From NCBI GenBank assembly GCA_030691265.1, contig JAUYET010000104.1, forward strand, positions 1 through 33,985: a stretch of DNA of 33,985 nt, written 5' to 3'. The position numbers and the translations under genes are program-made. Below, piece after piece: positions 1 through 6,546 of the stretch (position 1 is its first letter; each line of letters begins with the position of its first letter). Below the pieces are notes generated by a model, which ran no database searches, was not told where the DNA came from, and saw nothing but the letters and a program-made list of their open reading frames with translations. Source of the DNA: Pseudomonadota bacterium (GTDB taxonomy: Bacteria; Pseudomonadota; Gammaproteobacteria; Burkholderiales; Thiobacillaceae).

Positions 1-132
1 ATCGGGTTGTCACACACACCCACTAGATGTAGTGGCTCGTGATTTCGCGGCATGGCACCGTAGGTTGGGCAAAGCGAAGCGTGCCCAACAGCGCGCCGGT
101 TCGTTGGGCACGCTTCGCTTTGCCCAACCTAC
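1..132 (-). repeat. Left partial copy of the 183-bp miniature inverted-repeat element
   Basis: Positions 1 to about 132 match the reverse complement of the intact element at 33761-33943 with only scattered differences and one small indel. The copy enters the window already inside its terminal repeat (it starts at atcgggtt and lacks the outer cgtgctt). It contains the same core dyad, gtaggttgggcaaagcg at about 60-76 facing the complementary cgctttgcccaacctac ending at 132. Beyond 132 the similarity to the intact copy fades but may continue weakly to about 178, so this looks like a degraded or truncated copy. No coding capacity is credible here. Confidence 0.75.
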
Positions 133-233
133 GCCACTGGCGCGAAGTGGAACGGTTGTTCCCGGATACCGCGCGGGTGCGCGCAAAACTGCGCCACGAC
201 GGCCGATGTTATTTCGAGTTCTGACGTGGTGCC

Positions 234-289
234 GTAGGGTGCGCCGTGCGCACCGATTCACGTTTAATGGTGCGCACGGCGCACCCTAC
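234..289. repeat. Perfect 21-bp-arm hairpin repeat at the 3' end of the GGDEF/EAL gene
   Basis: Left arm 234-254 (gtagggtgcgccgtgcgcac plus c) is the exact reverse complement of right arm 269-289, with a 14-nt loop. The right arm covers the stop codon of the minus-strand gene (286-288). The strong stem could block exonuclease or terminate transcription, but no T-run follows it, so a classical intrinsic terminator is not supported. A perfect long dyad at a gene end is typical of REP-like dispersed repeats. The remaining non-coding bases between 133 and 233 show nothing else recognisable. Confidence 0.7.
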
Positions 290-2460
290 CCAACTGGAAA
301 CCGCTGCTCCCATTCGGCTATCGGCATGGGTTTGCCGAACAGGTAACCCTGGAACGCCATGCAGCCGTTCGCATGCAGGAAATCGTGTTGAGCCTGGGTT
401 TCCACGCCTTCGGCGATGACCTGCAAGCCGAGTGACAGGCTCATCGCCAGGATGGCGCGGACGATGGCGGCGTCGTTGGGATCGACGGTGAGGTCGCGGA
501 CAAAAGACTGGTCGATCTTGATCTGATCGAGTGGCAGCCGTTTCAGGTACGACAGCGACGAATAGCCGGTGCCGAAGTCGTCCATCGAGAAGCTGACGCC
601 CAATGCCTTGATTTCCTGCATCCGGCTGATGACTTCTTCGACGTTGTCCAGCACCACGCTTTCGGTCAATTCCAGTTTCAGTCGTGTCGGGTCGATGCCG
701 CTGTGAGCAAGGCAGGCCGCAATCTGGGTGGCGAAATCGGCCTGGTGGAACTGGCCTGCGCTGACGTTGATGGCCAACTGTAGATCGCGGGTATGGGCAT
801 CGCCAGCCCATGTCTTGAGTTGAGCGCAGGCGGTGTGCAGCACCCACAGGCCAATGGGCAGGATCAGCCCGGTTTCTTCGGCGAGCGGAATGAACTGCGC
901 CGGTGAAACCATCCCGATGCCTGGCCGTAGCCAGCGCAACAAGGCTTCGGCGCCGATGATGTGGCCGTGCTCATCGACTTGCGGCTGGTAATAGAGCTGC
1001 AATTCGTTCTGGCTCAGCGCCCGGCGCAAGGCGTTTTCCAGCGCGATGCGCGTATCGATGCTCGCCTGCATGGCCGGGTTGAAGAAGCGCACGGCGTTAC
1101 GGCCTGCGTCCTTGGCCTGGTAGAGCGCTACGTCGGCTTGCTTGAGCAGCACATCGGTCGAGTCGTCGAGGCCGTGGAACAGCGTCATGCCGATACTGGC
1201 GGTGCTTTGATGCATCTGTTCGAGGCCATCGAGCGCATAAGGCTGAATGAGGGCGAAACGTACCTTCTCCGCGATTATCTCGGCCTGGTTGGCGGCGGAT
1301 TTTTCATCCAGGCCGAGCCCTTCCAGGATCACCACATACTCGTCGCCGCCCAGGCGTGAGACCGTGTCTTCCTGGCGCACGTTGGCGGTCAGGCGCCGCG
1401 CGACCTCGATCAGCAACTGGTCGCCGACATCGTGGCCCTGGGTGTCGTTGAGGGTCTTGAAGTTGTCCAGGTCGAGGATCATCAATGCCCCGTAGGCCTG
1501 CGTGCGATTGCTGGCGACCAGGACATGGTTGAGGCGATCCATCAGCAGGCGCCGGTTGGGCAGGCCGGTGAGCGGGTCGAAGTAGGCCAGGTTATGGATT
1601 TCCGCCGCGCGGTTTTGCACCGCGTCGGCCATGCGATTGAAGGTTTCGGCCAGGCCGGAAATCTCATCCTGGGCGTTTTTCGTGCGACTTTGCTTGATAC
1701 GTGCGCTGTATTCACCTGTCGCGATCTGCTGGGCGCCCTCTTGTAGGCGGGACAGCCGGCGGGTAACCAGCCGATCGAGGATGAAACCCAAGGCGAGAAA
1801 GATCGCGGCATAGCCGACCAGGCTTTTGACCAATTGACCGCCCCAAATTTGCAGCAGACGTTCCTGGAATTTCGCCGTCGGGATGCGGATGCTCGCCACC
1901 CCGCGCAAGTCGCCAACCTTGTAGCCATAGGCGGTGGCGTAGCCGTCTCGAATACTGGGCGGGGCGGCGGCGCGCTCGCCGTGGCATTTCAGGCAGAACG
2001 GCTCGATCCGGATCGGCGCGGTATAGAGCATGTAGCCGACGCCCCGGTCGGTGACGATGTCGCGCATCCGCTCGCTTGCCTTCGGATTGGCGCGAAACCA
2101 GTTCATCGCCTCCAGTTCGAAGCGGTCGGCCTGATTGCCTGGGTTGCGCGGCCGGTCGGTCACATTGTTGAAGACGATTCCGCTCTGGTTCCAGTTGGCG
2201 AAATCATGCGAGATGCGCGAGAACGAATGCGCCGGCAGAAAACCGATGGTTTTTTCGTTCACCGGCAGACCGCTCGCGATGAACTGCTGCTGGTAGATCC
2301 GGCGCGTCGCCATCATGAAGCCGTAAACCGTTCTGGCGTCGTATTCGCTTTCCGCGCGCGACTCCGCCTTCAGCTTCTGGTAACTGAAGGCCAGGTCGAT
2401 GGCCAATACCACGCTCAATAGCGCGCTCAGCAACAGCCAGATCTTGAACTTCAGTTTCAA
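286..2460 (-). CDS. Heme-sensor (DUF3365/Tll0287-like) HAMP-GGDEF-EAL c-di-GMP protein
   Basis: A 724-residue inner-membrane protein predicted to make and/or degrade cyclic-di-GMP. In order: an N-terminal membrane segment (about 5-25); a periplasmic region ending in a c-type heme site C156-LK-C159-H160, as in DUF3365/Tll0287-like sensors; a second membrane segment (about 211-230); a HAMP linker (about 230-283); GGDEF (about 285-460) with an intact GGDEY active site at 371-375 and an RxxD inhibitory site (R362-D365); and EAL (about 475-720) with EALLR at 505, ELTES and DDFGTGYSSL. Both catalytic halves therefore look intact. The start is TTG at 2460, chosen because AAGGAA lies about nine bases upstream and the membrane segment follows at once. 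It is on the same strand as, and 364 bp downstream of, the response regulator. The ligand (heme redox state, NO or O2) is inferred only. Confidence 0.9.
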   Translation of the reverse strand: MKLKFKIWLLLSALLSVVLAIDLAFSYQKLKAESRAESEYDARTVYGFMMATRRIYQQQFIASGLPVNEKTIGFLPAHSFSRISHDFANWNQSGIVFNNVTDRPRNPGNQADRFELEAMNWFRANPKASERMRDIVTDRGVGYMLYTAPIRIEPFCLKCHGERAAAPPSIRDGYATAYGYKVGDLRGVASIRIPTAKFQERLLQIWGGQLVKSLVGYAAIFLALGFILDRLVTRRLSRLQEGAQQIATGEYSARIKQSRTKNAQDEISGLAETFNRMADAVQNRAAEIHNLAYFDPLTGLPNRRLLMDRLNHVLVASNRTQAYGALMILDLDNFKTLNDTQGHDVGDQLLIEVARRLTANVRQEDTVSRLGGDEYVVILEGLGLDEKSAANQAEIIAEKVRFALIQPYALDGLEQMHQSTASIGMTLFHGLDDSTDVLLKQADVALYQAKDAGRNAVRFFNPAMQASIDTRIALENALRRALSQNELQLYYQPQVDEHGHIIGAEALLRWLRPGIGMVSPAQFIPLAEETGLILPIGLWVLHTACAQLKTWAGDAHTRDLQLAINVSAGQFHQADFATQIAACLAHSGIDPTRLKLELTESVVLDNVEEVISRMQEIKALGVSFSMDDFGTGYSSLSYLKRLPLDQIKIDQSFVRDLTVDPNDAAIVRAILAMSLSLGLQVIAEGVETQAQHDFLHANGCMAFQGYLFGKPMPIAEWEQRFPVG

Positions 2461-2603
2461 TGCGTTTGTTCCTTGTTTTTCCTGGACAGGTCCGGGGCTG
2501 TGAATGCCCCGTGGGCGCGCCGGCTGCGTGCCTCAAACACCCACTAACGGCAAACGGTGTGCAGTTCTGAATGTCGCCCGCTTGATCTTGAACAAGGAAA
2601 CGT

Positions 2604-2758
2604 CAATAAACCTGAAAACCTCAGTTTAGGTGCTCGTAGGTGCGAATTTATTCGCACAATCAATGACTTCGGTGCGAATGAATTCGCACCTACAGACATC
2701 TCGCAACACATTGAATCGTAATGAATTTATCCGTCAACTGAAGTTTTCAGGATAAATT
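2604..2758. repeat. Outer imperfect inverted repeat enclosing a REP-like hairpin
   Basis: Between the GGDEF/EAL gene and the response regulator (2461-2824, 364 bp, no gene) lies nested dyad symmetry. Positions 2611-2626 (cctgaaaacctcagtt) pair with 2736-2751 (aactgaagttttcagg) with one mismatch, and weaker pairing extends outward to 2604 and 2758. Positions 2724-2732 (aatttatcc) also pair with 2750-2758 (ggataaatt), so alternative folds are possible. I see no ORF or terminal target duplication that would define it as a complete mobile element. Confidence 0.55.
2636..2693. repeat. REP-like hairpin, 22-bp arms
   Basis: Left arm 2636-2657 (gtaggtgcgaatttattcgc plus ac) pairs with right arm 2672-2693 with a single mismatch and a 14-nt loop. 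The core gtaggtgcgaatt...attcgcac resembles the REP family common in pseudomonads and other proteobacteria (recalled family resemblance). It lies in the gap upstream of the GGDEF/EAL gene and inside the outer inverted repeat at 2604-2758. Confidence 0.65.
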
Positions 2759-2823
2759 GGCCACGGGGCCTGGCAGCCTGTCGGACTTTGGCATCGACGG
2801 ATCGCCTGCGGGCCAATTTCTCC
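2750..2823. repeat. Inverted repeat immediately downstream of the response-regulator stop codon
   Basis: Positions 2750-2762 (ggataaattggcc) pair with 2811-2823 (ggccaatttctcc) with one mismatch, enclosing 48 nt. The right arm ends one base short of the minus-strand stop codon at 2825-2827. It could act as a transcript 3'-end structure for that gene, but it has no T-run. Confidence 0.5.
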
Positions 2824-2824
2824 G

Positions 2825-4477
2825 CTAAACAGAAAACTCGAAATCGCTGCCCAGCAGTTCCAGCCGGGTCAGCAGTTCACTGGCGCGTTTTTCTCCCGGC
2901 TTCAGTTTGCGTGCCAGTTCGATGCAGCCGCGCGCTTCTTTGTTGAGTGCAGTTTCGCGGCCGTGGCGTTCCATCCAGGCGATCAGCAGAAAAGCGTGGT
3001 TGAGCAGCAGGCGGGCGTTGCTGGGCATTTGCGCGCGCGCTTCGCGGGTGAGCTGGATGGCTTCGTCGAGCTTGCCTTCGCGTGAGAGTTTGACGCCTCG
3101 GTTCATGATGTCGGTGGCGGCGCGGGCGGCGCGGTTCAGCAGTTCGCGGCCTTCGTCCTCCAGGCCGGCCTGGGTGTAGACGGCCTGGGCGCGTTCGAGG
3201 TATTCCGGGTGATCGTGGTGGTTGCCGATGACGCTGGCGAGCAACGCGTCGGCGGTGGCCTTGTCGCCCAGGGCGAGAAGAGGGACGACGAGGTTGAAGA
3301 CGGCGTCCGGCGGCAGGTGTTGCGCTTTGGCTTTGAGTTCTTCCGCCAATTGCTGCGCCAAATCCTTGGCGATGCCGTGTTCGCCGGTTTTCAGGCGCAC
3401 CGGAATCTGCATGGCTTGGGCGAGCAGGCGCGCGGCGGGGTTGTTGTACATGTCGATGGAAAGTGCGGACAGCGTCTTGAGGGCGGCGTCGGGGTTGTCT
3501 TGCGCGAGATGGATCTGGGACAGCGCCAGGTAAGCCTGTGTCGTTTTCAGCGGTGTATTTCGCGCCAGTTCGATGCTGCTCTGGAAGGCCAGGGCGGCGG
3601 CGCCCAGTTCGCCGCGCCGGTGGGCGACTTCGCCCAGATGCAATTGCCGCAGCGGCGCGCGCGGCGAGGTGGTGAGGGCGCGTTGCAATACGCTTTGCGC
3701 ACCTTCGTGGTCGCCGAGTTTGTCGAGCGTGCGCGCGAGCCAGTCGTGCGCTTCCAGATAGGCGCGATTGCCGTCGGTGATTTCCTTGAGTTCGCGGCGA
3801 GCGTCGTCCAGGCGGCCTTCGTTGTAGTGAATCTTGGCCAGCCCGAGACGCGCCCAGGGCAGGTCGCGCAGACTGAGCGCTTCTTCATAGATTGCCCTGG
3901 CCGGGCCGTGCTCGCCGCTGGCCATGGCGAGTTCGGCTTTCAGGCGTTTCAGGTCCCAGGCGTGCGGGGTGTTCGGCTGGATACCTTCCATCTGGCTATC
4001 CGTCAGTCGGAGCGCTTTCAGATATTCATGCTCGCGCATGGCGATTTCGATTGGGGCGAGCACGTGTTTCTTCGCGATCTGTTGCGATAAACGCATGAAC
4101 AGCAGCGTTTCGGTGATGGGTTTTATCAGGTAGTCGTCGGGACGCGATTCGATGGTGCCGGTGACCATTTCGGCGGCTTTTTCCGCACTGACCATCAGCC
4201 AGACCGCATGCGGCGCGAGCAGGCCGCGATGACGCGCTTCTTCCAGGATGTCCTGGCCGTTCTTGCCGTGGCCCAGATGCAGGTCGCACAGGATGACGTC
4301 GTAGCGCGTGCGTTCGAGCATCGAAATGGCGCTGTCGGCGTTGTTCGCCTGTGCGATGTGACGGGCGCCGGCGCGAGCGAGGATGTCGCGCAGAATCGCG
4401 CGCATGCCTTCGAAGTCTTCGACGATCAGAAAGCTGGTGCGCGAGAAGTCGGGCGGCGGCAGGTTGCGGATTTTCAT
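2825..4477 (-). CDS. Response regulator with receiver domain and C-terminal TPR repeats
   Basis: A 550-residue cytoplasmic protein. The N-terminal receiver (about 12-130) has the acidic pair E20/D21, the predicted phospho-acceptor D65 in VILCDLHLG, the switch residue S97 and the conserved K119 in LIKPI. The rest (about 150-540) is helical with tetratricopeptide-like repeats (for example AWARLGLAKIHYNEGRLDDA-type and AYLEAHDWLARTLDKLGDHE). There is no DNA-binding or enzymatic output domain, so phosphorylation probably controls a protein-protein interaction. It lies 44 bp downstream of the histidine kinase on the same strand and is almost certainly its partner. The GGDEF/EAL gene further downstream may belong to the same circuit, but the 364-bp repeat-filled gap argues against a simple common transcript. 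Confidence 0.88.
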   Translation of the reverse strand: MKIRNLPPPDFSRTSFLIVEDFEGMRAILRDILARAGARHIAQANNADSAISMLERTRYDVILCDLHLGHGKNGQDILEEARHRGLLAPHAVWLMVSAEKAAEMVTGTIESRPDDYLIKPITETLLFMRLSQQIAKKHVLAPIEIAMREHEYLKALRLTDSQMEGIQPNTPHAWDLKRLKAELAMASGEHGPARAIYEEALSLRDLPWARLGLAKIHYNEGRLDDARRELKEITDGNRAYLEAHDWLARTLDKLGDHEGAQSVLQRALTTSPRAPLRQLHLGEVAHRRGELGAAALAFQSSIELARNTPLKTTQAYLALSQIHLAQDNPDAALKTLSALSIDMYNNPAARLLAQAMQIPVRLKTGEHGIAKDLAQQLAEELKAKAQHLPPDAVFNLVVPLLALGDKATADALLASVIGNHHDHPEYLERAQAVYTQAGLEDEGRELLNRAARAATDIMNRGVKLSREGKLDEAIQLTREARAQMPSNARLLLNHAFLLIAWMERHGRETALNKEARGCIELARKLKPGEKRASELLTRLELLGSDFEFSV

Positions 4478-4521
4478 GGGATGAATGCTTATGGCGGGCT
4501 GTGAACTACAAATTCGTTCGG

Positions 4522-5220
4522 TCAGGGCAGTTCCAGGCTGAAGCAGCCCCCACCAAGCTGGCCGCCGTTTTCCAGGCGGATGCAGCCGGTGTTTTCTCCC
4601 GCTTTGTGCAGGCGCGCGACGACATCGGCGAAATACAGCCCCAGCCCGGTGCAGCCGGTTTCAAAGCTGATGCCGCGCTGGGCGGCGTTGCCCTGTTCGA
4701 GCAGAAAGTCGGGGAAGCCGGGGCCGTCGTCTTCCACCCGGATGAGCATGCCGGATCCTTGCGCGGCAGCGCTCAGCAGCACCCGACCCTTCGCATAGTG
4801 CAGCGCGTTGTGCAGGGCTTGCACGACGACGCCGAAGACCAGTTCGTAATCAATCCAGCCGTAGAGGTCTTCCGGGCACTCGCAATCGAGCGCGATGCCT
4901 TTCGAGTCGGCCAGCGGCTGCGCCCGCGCCAGCGCTTCGCGCGCCAGGTCGGCGAGCGGCCGGCCTTGCGGGTCGAATGGGTAGAATGCCTGGTCGATTT
5001 TGTATAGCGCCAGGAGTTGAACCAGATGGTTGTTGACGCGTTGCACCTCATAAAGCGCCTGCGCGGTTTTCCGGCGTGCCTGCGTATCGACGGGGTCGGG
5101 TGCAGAGCCGGGTTCGGCCAGCGCGTCTTCCAGATACGCCGCCATCATCCCGAGCGAGTTTTTCATGTCGTGAATGGAGGAAACCAGAAAGGTGGAGATG
5201 TCCAGTTTGTCTGCGGGCAT
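4522..5220 (-). CDS. Small soluble sensor histidine kinase
   Basis: A 232-residue protein with no membrane segment or sensor domain. The H-box is SSIHDMKNSL with predicted phospho-acceptor H17. A HATPase_c domain follows: N-box ALHNALHYAKG, G1 VEDDGPGF and G2 GTGLGLYFADVVARLH. The protein is little more than a dimerisation/phosphotransfer helix pair plus ATPase, so input must come from another protein or from its short N-terminus. It is followed after 44 bp by the TPR response regulator, the natural cognate partner. A -10-like TATAAT lies about 40 bp upstream of the ATG on this strand. It is divergent from hemW with a gap of only 67 bp. Confidence 0.87.
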   Translation of the reverse strand: MPADKLDISTFLVSSIHDMKNSLGMMAAYLEDALAEPGSAPDPVDTQARRKTAQALYEVQRVNNHLVQLLALYKIDQAFYPFDPQGRPLADLAREALARAQPLADSKGIALDCECPEDLYGWIDYELVFGVVVQALHNALHYAKGRVLLSAAAQGSGMLIRVEDDGPGFPDFLLEQGNAAQRGISFETGCTGLGLYFADVVARLHKAGENTGCIRLENGGQLGGGCFSLELP

Positions 5221-5261
5221 GAGCGGGGCGGCGGGTGAGGGCGGGATGATCGATTCGGGCG

Positions 5262-5267
5262 ATTATA
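5262..5267 (-). promoter_or_regulatory. Candidate -10 element for the kinase/regulator operon
   Basis: On the minus strand this reads TATAAT, a perfect -10 hexamer, about 40 nt upstream of the kinase ATG in the short divergent gap with hemW. No recognisable -35 hexamer lies at the right distance, so it is only a candidate. Confidence 0.3.
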
Positions 5268-5287
5268 GGGGCGAGGCCAGGCTCCGT

Positions 5288-6490
5288 ATGCCGGGCCAGT
5301 TGCAGGCGCCGCCGCCCTTGGCGCTCTACGTGCATTTGCCCTGGTGCGTGCGCAAGTGCCCCTATTGCGATTTCAACTCGCATGCGCTGCGCGGCGAAGA
5401 TGCCACAGCGATCCCTGAGCAACGCTATCTACAGGCGCTGACGCGCGATCTGGAACGCAGTCTGCCGCAGGTCTGGGGCCGGGAAGTGAGCAGCATCTTC
5501 ATCGGCGGCGGTACGCCCAGTCTGTTTTCGGCGGCGGCCATCGACCAGTTGCTGGTGACGCTGCGCACGCTCCTGCGGGTTTCGCCGCTGGCGGAGATCA
5601 CGCTGGAAGCCAACCCGGGCGCCTTCGAGGCGGCGCGCTTCAAGGCCTATCGCGACGCCGGGGTCAACCGGCTGTCGCTGGGCGTGCAGAGTTTCAACCC
5701 GCAACATCTGCGCGCCCTGGGGCGGATACACGATGCCGACGAGGCGCGCGCGGCGGCGGCAGCGGCGCTGGAACTGTTCGAGGCAGTGAATCTGGATCTG
5801 ATGTACGCGCTGCCCGGGCAGACGCTGAGCGAGGCGCGGCAAGACCTGGAAACTGCGATTCGGCTGGCCCCCGCGCATGTTTCCGCCTATCACCTGACGC
5901 TGGAGCCCAACACGCCGTTCGCCGCTGCGCCGCCCAGCCTGCCGGATGACGACGCCGCCGCCGATATGCAATTGATGGTGGAAGAAACCCTGGCGGCAGC
6001 CGGCTATCAACACTACGAAACGTCGGCCTTTGCGCAGCCGGGCCGGCAATGCAGGCATAACCTCAATTACTGGAACTTCGGCGATTACCTGGGTATCGGC
6101 GCCGGCGCGCACGGCAAACTCTCCAGCCACGACCGCATCGAGCGGCAAGCGCGCAGCAAACACCCGCAGGCGTATATGGATGCGCTGCTGGGTGAGTCGG
6201 GTTCAAGCAATGCAAGGCCGACGTTGCTGGAAACCCGCAAGCTGACGCGCGCCGACCGGATTTTCGAATTCATGATGAATGCATTGCGCCTGACCGAGGG
6301 TTTCGACCCGCGCCTGTTCGAGGCGCGCACCGGCTTGCCGCTGTTGCTGGCGGAACCCGCGTTGCGCGCGGCGGAACAACGCGGCCTGCTGCTGCGAGGG
6401 GTTTACGACGGGGCCGACAACATCCGCCCGAGCGAGCAGGGCCGGCATTTCCTGAATGAGTTGTTGCAGATGTTTTTGCCGGGAGACTGA
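5288..6490 (+). CDS. hemW: Radical SAM heme chaperone HemW (HemN-like)
   Basis: A 400-residue radical SAM protein of the HemW branch, which binds heme and is thought to insert it into respiratory enzymes. The 4Fe-4S/SAM motif is C20-VRK-C24-PY-C27 followed by DFNSHAL, as in E. coli HemW, then GGGTPSLF and the HemN C-terminal domain (RLTEGFD region). The ATG at 5288 is chosen because it gives the short family N-terminus (MPGQ..PPLALYVHLPWC); the frame is open upstream to 5174, but that extension would run into the divergent kinase gene and has no family similarity. Older annotations often call this protein an oxygen-independent coproporphyrinogen oxidase, which the residue pattern does not require. 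Confidence 0.9.
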   Translation: MPGQLQAPPPLALYVHLPWCVRKCPYCDFNSHALRGEDATAIPEQRYLQALTRDLERSLPQVWGREVSSIFIGGGTPSLFSAAAIDQLLVTLRTLLRVSPLAEITLEANPGAFEAARFKAYRDAGVNRLSLGVQSFNPQHLRALGRIHDADEARAAAAAALELFEAVNLDLMYALPGQTLSEARQDLETAIRLAPAHVSAYHLTLEPNTPFAAAPPSLPDDDAAADMQLMVEETLAAAGYQHYETSAFAQPGRQCRHNLNYWNFGDYLGIGAGAHGKLSSHDRIERQARSKHPQAYMDALLGESGSSNARPTLLETRKLTRADRIFEFMMNALRLTEGFDPRLFEARTGLPLLLAEPALRAAEQRGLLLRGVYDGADNIRPSEQGRHFLNELLQMFLPGD

Positions 6491-6546
6491 GGCGGTGTCC
6501 CGGAACATTTCACGGTTAAAATTTCCGCCCTTTTTTCCCCTCCCCG

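Noticed and set aside
32-346. Small open frames across the repeat region at the left edge
   Set aside because: They are translations of hairpin repeats and contain no plausible protein features.
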